From Candidatus Pelagibacter communis (GTDB taxonomy: Bacteria; Pseudomonadota; Alphaproteobacteria; Pelagibacterales; Pelagibacteraceae): a DNA stretch of 64,000 nucleotides. The position numbers and the translations under genes are program-made. Under the pieces are notes generated by a model. It had not been told where the DNA came from. It searched no databases and saw nothing but the letters and a program-made list of their open reading frames with translations. Positions 1 to 7,714 of this stretch are shown here, piece by piece (position 1 is the stretch's first letter; every line of letters starts with the position of its first letter). The stretch covers positions 124,001 to 188,000 of the forward strand of contig NZ_LANA01000002.1 of the NCBI RefSeq assembly GCF_012932795.1. The letters run 5' to 3'.

Positions 1-156
1 CCTTGTGGCACAGTTTCAGTGAATACTTTTTCAGAAGGAGACATTAAAACTCCATTTGGAGGGTATAAGCAATCTGGCTCTTTAAGTAGAGATCAAGGTA
101 CTGAAGCACTTAATTCCTTTCTTCAGACTAAAACTATTTGGATTAGCCACCAATAA
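1..156 (+). CDS. Aldehyde dehydrogenase, C-terminal end (partial)
   Basis: Only the last 51 codons lie in the window; the reading frame is open from base 1 to the TAA at 154-156. The translated end contains PFGGYKQSG followed by an RD pair and a final KTIWIS, which is the usual C-terminal signature of NAD(P)-dependent aldehyde dehydrogenases of the betaine-aldehyde / gamma-aminobutyraldehyde type. The substrate cannot be read from this piece. Its last 20 bases recur as a vestige at 3182-3201, just in front of the betaine transporter, which suggests the two loci were once adjacent. Family call good, specificity unknown. Confidence 0.85.
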   Translation, partial: PCGTVSVNTFSEGDIKTPFGGYKQSGSLSRDQGTEALNSFLQTKTIWISHQ

Positions 157-245
157 GAATACATAAAAAAAAGGCCCATTTAGTCTTTGACTCACTCAAA
201 AGTTTTAAGTTAAGCTTCATTTTTAAACAAATAGAAAGAGATAAA
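137..245. repeat. Direct repeat copy A (dehydrogenase end plus promoter region)
   Basis: This segment from the end of the dehydrogenase gene up to the dctP start matches 3182-3298 in the same orientation. The first 28 bases differ at one position. The core around 180-225 (TTAGTCTTTGACTCACT and onward) differs at two positions. The A-rich middle needs small gaps. Copy A includes the true coding end of the dehydrogenase gene. Confidence 0.9.
187..215 (+). promoter_or_regulatory. Candidate promoter and operator for the TRAP cassette
   Basis: TTGACT at 187-192 is followed after 17 bases by TTAAGC at 210-215, a plausible but weak -35/-10 pair. Inside the spacer, 194-210 forms a near-palindrome (ACTCAAAA-G-TTTTAAGT) with one mismatch. 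The same arrangement recurs at 3240-3268, where the palindrome is perfect. The conservation in both copies is the main support. Confidence 0.5.
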
Positions 246-1286
246 ATGAGTACAATTAAAACTATAAAGACACTACTAGCAGGATTTGCTATGGCTTTGT
301 TTGCCTTAGCCGCTGTTGCAGAGACAACTCTTAAGCTAGGAACTACTGGAAGATTGGGTATGCCAATCGGTGACGCTATTGATCAAGCATTGATGCCGGC
401 CTTAGCAAAAGCCTCAGGTGGCAAGATGAAAATTGAACCTTTCTACCAAAAAAGCTTATGTGCTGAACAGAAATGTGGTGAACAAGCCAATCAAGGACTT
501 ATATCCCTTTGGACTAGCTCTACTGCAAACTATGGTAATTTCGGATCAGAGTTAGCAATTTTTGATTTACCTTTCATTTTCAAATCACTTGAAGATGCAA
601 AAAGAATATCAAACGAATGGCTTGCAGAAAGACAGTGCAAACTAGCGCTTGAAAATTCAGGCCACATTTGCCTTTCTGTGTATTCAAGCGGTGGATTCAG
701 ACAGCTTGGAAATGCAACTAAACCAGTTCACGTTCCTAATGATATGAAAGGTCTAAAGTGGCGTACTACTAAGAGTCCGATTGAGTTCATGCTAGTTAAA
801 AATTGGGGTGCAACTCCAACACCTTATGATTGGAGCCAGTTATACTCAGGCCTACAGTCGGGTGTAGTCGAAGGTCAGTATGTTGCTAGTCCTTGGCAAC
901 ATGTAGCAAAACTTCATGAAGTTGCAAAATACTTCACTGAGATTGGAGGCATGTGGTCTGGAAATATTCTAGCAATGGATGCAAAGCAGTATAATGCTCT
1001 ATCTTCTCAAGAGAAGAAATGGTTACACAAAGCTGCTGATGCGTATGGAGAAAAAGTAAACCAGTTAGATAACGCTTGGATTAAGAATGGAGAAGATGCA
1101 ATTAAAGCGTCTGTGAAAGAATGGTATGTTCCATCTGATGCGGAAATGACTAAATGGAGAGCAGGTGCAATTGGTGCTTGGGTAAAAGCCAAGGGTACTT
1201 TTGAACCAGAGGTAGCTAAAAGAGTACTTCTAGAACAAGGAATGGATGGATTTGTAGCTCAGTTAGAGAAAGCTGGGGCTCTTTAA
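246..1286 (+). CDS. dctP: TRAP transporter substrate-binding protein, DctP family
   Basis: This is the periplasmic binding component of a tripartite ATP-independent (TRAP) importer. The 346-residue product has a typical signal peptide with probable cleavage after AVA near residue 25, and a DctP-type fold signature: DLPFIF, then GLKWRTTKSP, then GATPTPYDWSQLYSGLQSG. The conserved arginine of the carboxylate-binding motif lies in the KWRTTK stretch. The ligand is unknown; carboxylates or keto acids are usual for the family. The ATG follows an AGAAAGAG purine stretch. It is the first gene of dctP-dctM-dctQ, separated from dctM by a hairpin. Its cassette is bounded by direct repeats, and this gene is richer in G+C than the betaine transporter genes downstream. 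Confidence 0.9.
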   Translation: MSTIKTIKTLLAGFAMALFALAAVAETTLKLGTTGRLGMPIGDAIDQALMPALAKASGGKMKIEPFYQKSLCAEQKCGEQANQGLISLWTSSTANYGNFGSELAIFDLPFIFKSLEDAKRISNEWLAERQCKLALENSGHICLSVYSSGGFRQLGNATKPVHVPNDMKGLKWRTTKSPIEFMLVKNWGATPTPYDWSQLYSGLQSGVVEGQYVASPWQHVAKLHEVAKYFTEIGGMWSGNILAMDAKQYNALSSQEKKWLHKAADAYGEKVNQLDNAWIKNGEDAIKASVKEWYVPSDAEMTKWRAGAIGAWVKAKGTFEPEVAKRVLLEQGMDGFVAQLEKAGAL

Positions 1287-1306
1287 ATCGTTCAACAAAA
1301 AACTGT

Positions 1307-1350
1307 GTAAAGATCATTTTGCTCAATTTTTAGAACTAGATGATCTTTAC
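1307..1350 (+). promoter_or_regulatory. Intergenic hairpin after dctP
   Basis: GTAAAGATCA at 1307-1316 is exactly complementary to TGATCTTTAC at 1341-1350, with a 24-base loop. No T-run follows, so it does not look like an intrinsic terminator. An mRNA-stabilising or attenuating element that raises binding-protein output over the permease is more likely. Confidence 0.6.
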
Positions 1351-1379
1351 CTAAAACAATTCATAACAAATAAGTAACT

Positions 1380-2663
1380 ATGGAAAGTATCATTCTACTC
1401 GGAATACTCCTTTTTCTAATCCTATTAGGAGCTCCCATTGGCTTCATATTAATACTGATACCATTTGTTTATATTCTATTTACCGACGTTGTACCCCTTA
1501 TTTTAATTCCTAGTCAAATGTTTAATGCTATTGATTCAGTTCCATTAACTGCAATTGCGTTCTTTATGTTGACAGGTGAGTTAATGACAAGTGCCACGAT
1601 TACTGACAGGTTAGTAGCCTTGAGCAAATCATTAATTGGACGTGTACGAGGGGGGTTGGCCCAAGTCAATGTTCTTGTGAGCATGTTTTTTGCAGGGATG
1701 AATGGTTCTGTGGTTGCAGATACAGCTACAGTTGGAGCATTAGTGTTACCAGCTATGAAAAAAGCTGGCTATCCTCCTGCGTTTTCGGCTGCAGTCACAG
1801 GCGTAAGCTCCACCATAGGAGGCATAATTCCACCTAGTATCATGATGATTGTACTTGCTAATTCGACAGAGCTTTCAATTGCATCACTATTTGCAGCCGG
1901 AATTATTCCAGGCGTGTTGATAGGCGTTGTGATCATGATAATCAATCATTACTTCGCAATCAAACATAACTTCGAGCGCAGTGATGAAAAATTTTCGATA
2001 CGTCGAGCTGGTAAAGAATTATATCGATCCTCGTTCGCCCTTCTAATACCCGTGGTTTTAGTGGGTTCAGTAATGGGTGGTGTTGCATCGGTTGTAGAGG
2101 CTGGTGCTATCACAGCAATGGTTGCGTTATTTACAGGTGTATTCGTGTATCGAACTATTAAATGGAAAGATTGCACTGGTGCTTTTCGTCGAGCATTCCG
2201 TAATTCGGCAATGGTTTTTATTATCATAGCTGCGTCGGGACCCTTCAGTTGGTTACTTACCTCTCTAGGTGCAATTGGTGAACTTGAAAACTGGCTTCTA
2301 AGCCTTACGGGATCCCCAATTATTTTTATTTTAGCCGTGATTCTATTCATTTTTCTTCTTGGAACAGTAATGGACTCTGCGGTAAACATTATCATAGTTG
2401 GCCCAGTATTAGTTAATGTTATGGCTCAAGCTGGCTTTCCTGAGATACAAGCGGCTATCGTTGTTATAGTTGGCTTCTTAATAGGATCAGTAACACCACC
2501 TGTTGGTGTTGCGTTCTTTACCGCTGCAACAATAGCACAAGTGCGTTTAGAAAAGGTTGCTGTTGCGTTAATTCCTTATCTAGTTGGGCTGTTTTTACTT
2601 TTATTCTTTATCCTCGTTATTCCAGAGTTAACCATGTTTCTTCCAAACCTATTGAGTAATTAA
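1380..2663 (+). CDS. dctM: TRAP transporter large permease, DctM family
   Basis: This is the 427-residue large membrane subunit, the ion-coupled translocation component of a TRAP transporter. It has about a dozen hydrophobic segments. Family stretches are visible: LLGAPIGF near the N terminus, a FAGMNGSVVADTATVGA segment near residue 110, GGIIPPS near residue 150, and SVTPPVGVAFF near the C terminus. Composition differs from the rest of the window: 2041-2100 has 28 G+C of 60 and 2221-2280 has 29 of 60. Arginine is mostly CGT, CGA or CGC instead of AGA, which points to horizontal acquisition. The gene order P-M-Q is less common than P-Q-M. The ATG sits 93 bases after dctP. Confidence 0.93.
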   Translation: MESIILLGILLFLILLGAPIGFILILIPFVYILFTDVVPLILIPSQMFNAIDSVPLTAIAFFMLTGELMTSATITDRLVALSKSLIGRVRGGLAQVNVLVSMFFAGMNGSVVADTATVGALVLPAMKKAGYPPAFSAAVTGVSSTIGGIIPPSIMMIVLANSTELSIASLFAAGIIPGVLIGVVIMIINHYFAIKHNFERSDEKFSIRRAGKELYRSSFALLIPVVLVGSVMGGVASVVEAGAITAMVALFTGVFVYRTIKWKDCTGAFRRAFRNSAMVFIIIAASGPFSWLLTSLGAIGELENWLLSLTGSPIIFILAVILFIFLLGTVMDSAVNIIIVGPVLVNVMAQAGFPEIQAAIVVIVGFLIGSVTPPVGVAFFTAATIAQVRLEKVAVALIPYLVGLFLLLFFILVIPELTMFLPNLLSN

Positions 2664-2667
2664 AGAT

Positions 2668-3177
2668 ATGTTAAAATTTTTTAACAACATAGACCGTTTT
2701 ATTCATCGTACATTGGAAGCTATGTGCTCACTCCTTTTAGCTGCGATGGTTGGTTTTACACTTTATAATGTTACCATGCGATATGTTTTTAACAACCCTC
2801 CTGTTTGGGGTGATCTGCTAACAGTATTAAGTAATATTTGGTTGATGTTTATAGCACTTTCTTTAACAGCCAGAGATAATGAACACATAGCTTTAAATTT
2901 AATTTATGAAAAATTACCAAATAGTCTGTCACTATATATACGCCAGTTCTGGAAACTTATGATTATGGCAATTGGTATAGTCCTGATAATTTATGGATTT
3001 GAACTTGTAGAGGGTATGCGTGGGAAGTATTGGGAAATGTGGTATTTTGATATTAGTTTCCAAGGTATTGAGTTCAAAGAGAATTATATGCCAAAGAAAT
3101 ACGCAGTAGCAATCTTGCCGTTAGCTGGATTTTTGACGACCATTGGTGCTGCTATTAGTTTTGTGAAAAAGGTCTAA
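2668..3177 (+). CDS. dctQ: TRAP transporter small permease, DctQ family
   Basis: This is the 169-residue small membrane subunit of the same TRAP system, with four predicted hydrophobic helices. The typical DctQ helix-2 stretch is present (NPPVWGDLLTVLSNIWLMFIA), followed by a charged ARDNEHIAL segment. It starts four bases after the dctM stop, so the two are translated as a unit. Immediately after its stop codon begins the second copy of the direct repeat (3182 onward), which marks the right edge of the cassette. Family call is firm; substrate unknown. Confidence 0.88.
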   Translation: MLKFFNNIDRFIHRTLEAMCSLLLAAMVGFTLYNVTMRYVFNNPPVWGDLLTVLSNIWLMFIALSLTARDNEHIALNLIYEKLPNSLSLYIRQFWKLMIMAIGIVLIIYGFELVEGMRGKYWEMWYFDISFQGIEFKENYMPKKYAVAILPLAGFLTTIGAAISFVKKV

Positions 3178-3181
3178 TTCT

Positions 3182-3298
3182 TTTGGATTAGCCACCAATA
3201 ACAATACATAATAAAGGGACAAAAGACCTATTTTAGTCTTTGACTCACTTAAAAGTTTTAAGTTAATCTTCATTTTTAAATTAATCGAGAGGGATATA
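3182..3298. repeat. Direct repeat copy B (vestige of dehydrogenase end plus promoter region)
   Basis: This segment matches 137-245. It begins with TTTGGATTAGCCACCAATAA, the last 20 bases of the aldehyde dehydrogenase gene, here stranded downstream of dctQ with no reading frame leading into it. It continues into a promoter region ending at the opuAC start codon. It is therefore the probable ancestral junction between dehydrogenase and betaine transporter, split from its gene by the TRAP cassette. Confidence 0.9.
3240..3268 (+). promoter_or_regulatory. Candidate promoter and palindromic operator for opuAC
   Basis: TTGACT at 3240-3245 and TTAATC at 3263-3268 are spaced by 17 bases. The spacer and first -10 base hold a perfect palindrome at 3247-3263 (ACTTAAAA-G-TTTTAAGT), a classical position for a repressor site. 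A one-mismatch version lies in the same place before dctP. Confidence 0.55.
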
Positions 3299-4261
3299 AT
3301 GAAAATAATAAAAACTACATTTGTAGCTGGTTTAATTTCTTTATTTGCTACTTTTTCAACATTTGCTGAAAAAGTTAAAATAGGAGATCCAGGTTGGACA
3401 GGTGCAACAGCTATTGCAAATTTATTAGCAGCAGTTGTTAATGACAAAATGGGTGGAGAAGCAGAATTGGTTCCAGGAAATAATACTGCAATCTATGGTG
3501 CAATTGATAGAAGCAAAGGTGAAATAGAAGTTCACCCTGATATCTGGTTACCTAATCAACAGGCTTATACTAACGATCTAGTTCCTAAAGGAACTCTTAA
3601 GTTAAGTTCAAAACCTTATGAAGGAAACCAAGGATATTGTGTATCTCAACAATTTGCTAAAAAAATGAATATTACAGCAATTGAAGACTTAGCTAGACCA
3701 GAAGTTGTTAAAGCAATGGATAGTGATGGTAATGGTAAAGGTGAGTTTTGGATTGGTGCTGATGGATGGGCTTCTGCAAATGTAAACCAAGTTAAACTTA
3801 GAGATTATGGTTTATATGATGCAGGTATTGAACCAATCAGAGCCGCTGAAGCTGTAAAAAATGCAAGAGTACTTGACTCTATAAAAAAAGGTGAAGGTTA
3901 TGCATTTTATTGTTACAAGCCGCATGCAATTTGGGGAATGGCTGACGTAGTTATGTTGACAGAACCAAAACATGATCCAGCTAAATACAAAATGGTTCAG
4001 CCTAAAGAAGACGCTGACTGGTACAAAAAATCTTATGTTGCATCAAAAGATGCACTTAAAAAAATCCAAATTGGTTGGGGTACCTCTTTAGAGAGTAAAT
4101 CTCCAGCTATAGTTGAGTTTTTTAAGAACTTTCAGTTAACAGGAGATGATGTGTCAGCAATGGCATATGCAATTTCTGTTGAAAAAAAACAACCAGCAGA
4201 TGTTGCTAGAACTTGGATGAAAAATAATAAATCTAAAGTTGATGGTTGGTTAGGACTTTAA
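3299..4261 (+). CDS. opuAC: Glycine betaine/proline ABC transporter substrate-binding protein (OpuAC/ProX family)
   Basis: This is the periplasmic receptor of a compatible-solute ABC importer. The 320-residue product has a signal peptide cleaved near residue 23 (TFAE). The mature start KVKIGDPGWTGATAIANLL and the later EVHPDIWLPNQ and WASANVNQ stretches fit the OpuAC/ProX fold, whose quaternary-amine ligand sits in an aromatic cage; several Trp and Tyr are available. The ATG has a good GAGAGGGA ribosome site. It is followed by a hairpin and then the ATPase and permease genes on the same strand. The exact ligand (glycine betaine, proline betaine, DMSP) cannot be read from sequence. Confidence 0.9.
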   Translation: MKIIKTTFVAGLISLFATFSTFAEKVKIGDPGWTGATAIANLLAAVVNDKMGGEAELVPGNNTAIYGAIDRSKGEIEVHPDIWLPNQQAYTNDLVPKGTLKLSSKPYEGNQGYCVSQQFAKKMNITAIEDLARPEVVKAMDSDGNGKGEFWIGADGWASANVNQVKLRDYGLYDAGIEPIRAAEAVKNARVLDSIKKGEGYAFYCYKPHAIWGMADVVMLTEPKHDPAKYKMVQPKEDADWYKKSYVASKDALKKIQIGWGTSLESKSPAIVEFFKNFQLTGDDVSAMAYAISVEKKQPADVARTWMKNNKSKVDGWLGL

Positions 4262-4277
4262 GTTAAATAAAATTTTT

Positions 4278-4304
4278 ACTCGGCAACTTTACTTGTTGCC
4301 GGGT
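4278..4304 (+). terminator. Hairpin between opuAC and proV (attenuator-like)
   Basis: ACTCGGCAAC (4278-4287) pairs with GTTGCCGGGT (4295-4304) over ten base pairs, including one G-T wobble, around a 7-base loop. The following ATTTCTCTT is only moderately T-rich, so partial termination or 3'-end protection of the opuAC message is more likely than complete termination. Confidence 0.6.
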
Positions 4305-4335
4305 ATTTCTCTTAAAAAAATTATTAAATTTTCGA

Positions 4336-5397
4336 ATGGATCTGATGGACTCAGCTATTGAAATAAAAAATGTTTGGAAGATATTCGGTAATAATTCTAA
4401 AGAAGCATTAAATGCAATTCAAAATCAACGTATTTCAAAACAGGAAGCTTTAGAAAAATATAATTCAGTAATTGGTGTATCTGATGTCTCTTTTGACGTT
4501 AAAAAAGGAGAGATTTTTTGTGTAATGGGTCTTTCTGGCAGTGGTAAATCTACTTTAGTTAGACATATCAATAGATTATTAGAACCAACCTCAGGTCAAA
4601 TTTTAATTGATAATGAAGATGTAATGAAGTTTGACTCAAAAAGTTTACAAGATCTACGGAATAAAAAGATAGGTATGGTTTTTCAGAACTTTGCTCTGAT
4701 GCCCCATAGATCAGTATTAGATAATATAGCAATGCCACTTGAAATAAGAGGTATCAGTAAAAATGATAGATTGGATGCTGCAAATAAAATTTTAGATATC
4801 GTAGAGCTTCAAGGGTGGGGAAATAAATTTGCTCATGAACTATCAGGTGGAATGCAACAAAGAGTAGGATTAGCAAGAGCTTTAGCAGCGGATCCTGATG
4901 TTTTATTAATGGATGAACCATTTAGTGCACTAGACCCATTAATTAGAAGACAGCTTCAAGCGGAGTTTATCAAACTTTCAAAACAAATGAAAAAGACAAC
5001 AGTATTTATAACTCATGACTTAGATGAAGCAGTAAGGGTAGGTCATAGAATTGCAATCATGAGGGATGGAAAAGTTATCCAAATAGGGACACCAGAAGAA
5101 ATAGTTATGAAGCCAGTAGATGGTTATGTAGCAGACTTTGTTAAAGGAATTTCTAGACTAAAAATTGTTCAAGCAAAATCCATTATGCAGTCTGTTGAAA
5201 AATTTGAAAAGGAATTTGGATCAATAGGTAAAAATTTAGAAAGTGTTAACGAAAATGATTTACTAAATAAACTAATAGAAAAATCTTCAATTAAAGATGA
5301 ACCAATATTAGTAATTAACAAAGAAAACAAAAATATTGGTATAATAACACAAGCAGATTTACTTAAGGCTGTCGTAGAGGGTAGTGATGGAGAATAA
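4336..5397 (+). CDS. proV: Glycine betaine/proline ABC transporter ATPase (ProV family)
   Basis: This is the cytoplasmic ATPase driving the betaine importer, 353 residues. Visible motifs are Walker A GLSGSGKST (65-73), a Q-loop glutamine at 117, signature LSGGMQQ (169-175), Walker B LLMDEP (190-195) and the switch histidine at 227. The insert near residues 20-50 is typical of ProV/OpuAA. After about residue 265 comes a short CBS-like C-terminal region (ending GIITQADLL), which in this family senses ionic strength. A second ATG at 4345 could be the true start; neither has an obvious ribosome site. It overlaps the next gene by 11 bases. Confidence 0.92.
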   Translation: MDLMDSAIEIKNVWKIFGNNSKEALNAIQNQRISKQEALEKYNSVIGVSDVSFDVKKGEIFCVMGLSGSGKSTLVRHINRLLEPTSGQILIDNEDVMKFDSKSLQDLRNKKIGMVFQNFALMPHRSVLDNIAMPLEIRGISKNDRLDAANKILDIVELQGWGNKFAHELSGGMQQRVGLARALAADPDVLLMDEPFSALDPLIRRQLQAEFIKLSKQMKKTTVFITHDLDEAVRVGHRIAIMRDGKVIQIGTPEEIVMKPVDGYVADFVKGISRLKIVQAKSIMQSVEKFEKEFGSIGKNLESVNENDLLNKLIEKSSIKDEPILVINKENKNIGIITQADLLKAVVEGSDGE

Positions 5398-6892
5398 AGC
5401 ACTTAGAAACCCTTCTAGAGATGAATTGATTACTAATTTTGTAAAAAGTAATCCAGATTATTATATAAAAGAGTTTAAAAAAATTGGTAGTAAACCTACT
5501 TATTCATTTTCATTTAATTTATTTGCATTTATTCTTGGACCAATTTGGTTTGGAATGCGTAATGTTTGGAATTGGACTTTAGCTTTTTTAATTATTGAAA
5601 CTTTTTCAGTAGTACAAATCATCAGAGGTTTATTTGGCAATATTACCGCAGACGCCATTGCTAAAGTAGAGCAAGTTAAAGGTACAATAGCTTTTAGAAA
5701 TAAACAATTAGAAGCTGCGATAGAAAATAATCCAGACAAAATTGATGTGTTTAAAAGAAACATAAAATCTTTAGAGGATGCTATGCAAGGTTATCTTGAT
5801 GAAATCACTAGAGTAGAAGCATCTGCAATATGGATCGCTTTTTTTGGTTTTATTTTATTGATAGCTGTTAAGATTACCCAAGGTGTTTTGGCAAATTCAA
5901 TTTTAGAAAAGAAATATTCTGAGTGGCTATCTGACAAATCAATTAACCCAGGTATGCAATTAAAGAATTATATTTTAAGTAGTATTTTTACTTCTATTAT
6001 AATGTTTTTTTCTGTTATCCATTATAGTTTTCCAGGTCTTTTACAAATAATGGATACTTTTCCAACTCATCCGGAAATAAGATTGTTTTCAATTAAATGG
6101 ATAGAGGTTATTTTTGATTATGCCGTTGTTAAAGGGGATTTAATTTTTACTGCAATAACAATTGGTATTAGGTCTGTATTAGATTTCTTAGAATTATTGT
6201 TTGTTAAAACTCCATGGATTGTAATAATAACTGCAATTGTAACTCTTACTGGGCTGTCTGCGGGACCAAGAGCTGCAATTTATTCAACAGGTTTTTTGTG
6301 TTACATGGGTTTTTTAGGTTTCTGGGTAAAAGCAATGACGACACTTGCTTTATTAGGAACGGCAGCAGTTTTAAGTATAGCAATTGGCATACCACTTGGA
6401 ATTTATTGTGCAAGACGACAAAGATTTTATTCATTAATTAGGCCTATAATGGATTTTATGCAAACAATGCCAGCGTTCGTATTTATGATACCAGTGATAG
6501 CCTTTTTTGGAACAGGAAAAGTTGCAGCAGTAATAATTACAATGATTTTTGGTGGCACACCGGTTGTAAGGTTAACAGTTCTTGGTTTAAGAGGTGTACC
6601 AGAAACAATCAGAGAGGCTGCAATAGCTTATGGGGCATCTAAATGGTATTTACTTAGAAAAGTCGACTTACCTTTAGCAACACCATCAATTTTAGCAGGC
6701 GTTAATCAAACAGTAATGTTAAGTTTAGCAATGGTGGTTGTAGCATCACTAATTGGCGCAAAAGGTTTAGGCCAAGATGTTCTTGAAGCATTACAATACG
6801 CTAATGTTGGTCAAGGAATTCTTGCGGGTATAGCTATTTTATTTGTTGCATTAATTCTGGATAGAGTTGTGCAAGGCAAGAAAAGAGTTTAA
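5387..6892 (+). CDS. proW: Glycine betaine/proline ABC permease (ProW family) with extra N-terminal membrane domain
   Basis: This is the membrane component of the betaine importer. The frame also allows a GTG at 5384, but the ATG at 5387 is preferred. The C-terminal half (about 245-500) is a standard ProW permease, with the ATPase-contact stretch GVPETIREAAIAYGASKWYL and the following helix containing SLIGAKGLGQDVL. The first 230 residues are additional: a stretch with FNLFAFILGPIWFGMRNVW that resembles the small-membrane-protein family DUF2628, then a charged helical segment (about 85-135) and further helices. The resemblance to DUF2628 is from pattern memory only. It overlaps proV by 11 bases, so the two are translationally coupled. 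Confidence 0.88.
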   Translation: MENKALRNPSRDELITNFVKSNPDYYIKEFKKIGSKPTYSFSFNLFAFILGPIWFGMRNVWNWTLAFLIIETFSVVQIIRGLFGNITADAIAKVEQVKGTIAFRNKQLEAAIENNPDKIDVFKRNIKSLEDAMQGYLDEITRVEASAIWIAFFGFILLIAVKITQGVLANSILEKKYSEWLSDKSINPGMQLKNYILSSIFTSIIMFFSVIHYSFPGLLQIMDTFPTHPEIRLFSIKWIEVIFDYAVVKGDLIFTAITIGIRSVLDFLELLFVKTPWIVIITAIVTLTGLSAGPRAAIYSTGFLCYMGFLGFWVKAMTTLALLGTAAVLSIAIGIPLGIYCARRQRFYSLIRPIMDFMQTMPAFVFMIPVIAFFGTGKVAAVIITMIFGGTPVVRLTVLGLRGVPETIREAAIAYGASKWYLLRKVDLPLATPSILAGVNQTVMLSLAMVVVASLIGAKGLGQDVLEALQYANVGQGILAGIAILFVALILDRVVQGKKRV

Positions 6893-6901
6893 TCAATCTT
6901 C

Positions 6902-7507
6902 ATGGAGTATCTGTTTTTAGGTTTTTTAACTAGTATAAGTTTAATTCTAGCAATTGGGGCTCAGAACATATTTGTTATTGAACAGGGCTTAAAAAAACAA
7001 CATATTTTTTTAGTTTGTTTAATCTGCTCTATATCTGATTTTATTTTAATATTTTTAGGAATATTCCTATTTCATTACTTTATTCAGTATTTTAACTCAA
7101 CTATTGAATTAATATTTAATATTCTTTTAATACTTTTTTTACTTCATTTTATTTATTCAAAAATAAAGAACTATAATTCTAGTGTCATTTTTAATAGTGA
7201 AAAAAAGAATATTTCAAAAATCAGTATTTTATTTAAAACTATTGGTTTTACCTATCTTAATCCACACGTTTACTCTGACACTGTTTTTTTTCTGGGTAAT
7301 TTTTCAAAAAATTTTTTAAACAATGAAAAAATTTTATTTGGAATAGGTGCTTCCATAGCTTCTTTTTTATTTTTCTTTTCACTTGGATATTTATCAAAAT
7401 TTTTATCTCAATATGCTGAAAACCAAAAAGTTTGGAAAGTAATAAATATATTTATTATTACTTTTATGAGTGTGTTAATTTTTTATATTCTTTTAGAAAT
7501 TATTTAA
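6902..7507 (+). CDS. LysE/ArgO-type amino acid exporter
   Basis: This 201-residue inner-membrane protein is a likely exporter of a basic or other amino acid. The N terminus has the LysE signature (LILAIGAQNIFVIEQGLK), followed by CSISDF. A second family hallmark, TYLNPHVYSDTVFFLGNF, lies in the middle. About six hydrophobic helices are present and the length is normal. It starts nine bases after proW and may be co-transcribed with it. Its stop codon shares the palindrome TTAA with the stop of the convergent gene on the other strand. Substrate cannot be assigned. Confidence 0.85.
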   Translation: MEYLFLGFLTSISLILAIGAQNIFVIEQGLKKQHIFLVCLICSISDFILIFLGIFLFHYFIQYFNSTIELIFNILLILFLLHFIYSKIKNYNSSVIFNSEKKNISKISILFKTIGFTYLNPHVYSDTVFFLGNFSKNFLNNEKILFGIGASIASFLFFFSLGYLSKFLSQYAENQKVWKVINIFIITFMSVLIFYILLEII

Positions 7508-7695
7508 ATTTCACAAGACATATCTTGTCCACAGCACAATGGTGACTTTATTTTTCCATGTTCATTAGGACATTTAGATATTTGCACTTCATTTCCATCT
7601 TCAAGTTTTAGTATATCATTAACTAGTGGTTCATTACACTTTCCACAATTTGCATTAACAGACATTCCACATTTTGGACATTCATAAGTTGCCAT
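7504..7695 (-). CDS. Small zinc-ribbon protein
   Basis: This 63-residue protein of unknown function carries paired cysteine motifs: CPKCGM near residue 6, CGKC near residue 17, a single CP near residue 41, and CC near residue 53. This pattern fits a small zinc-ribbon or rubredoxin-like metal site. A ribosome site (AAGGAG on the minus strand, about 7691-7706) precedes the ATG. It lies 19 bases downstream of the HisD-like dehydrogenase on the same strand, so it could be co-transcribed. No enzymatic role can be claimed. Confidence 0.7.
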   Translation of the reverse strand: MATYECPKCGMSVNANCGKCNEPLVNDILKLEDGNEVQISKCPNEHGKIKSPLCCGQDMSCEI

Positions 7696-7714
7696 ATTAT
7701 TCTCCTTTAATTAA

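Noticed and set aside
1949..2395. Open frame of 148 codons on the minus strand inside dctM
   Set aside because: It lies entirely within a clear DctM gene, has no recognisable domain, and results from codon bias on the coding strand.
6214..6441. Frames on both strands inside the proW permease core
   Set aside because: They are alternative-frame shadows of the conserved permease, rich in Cys/Asn or Leu with no coherent structure.
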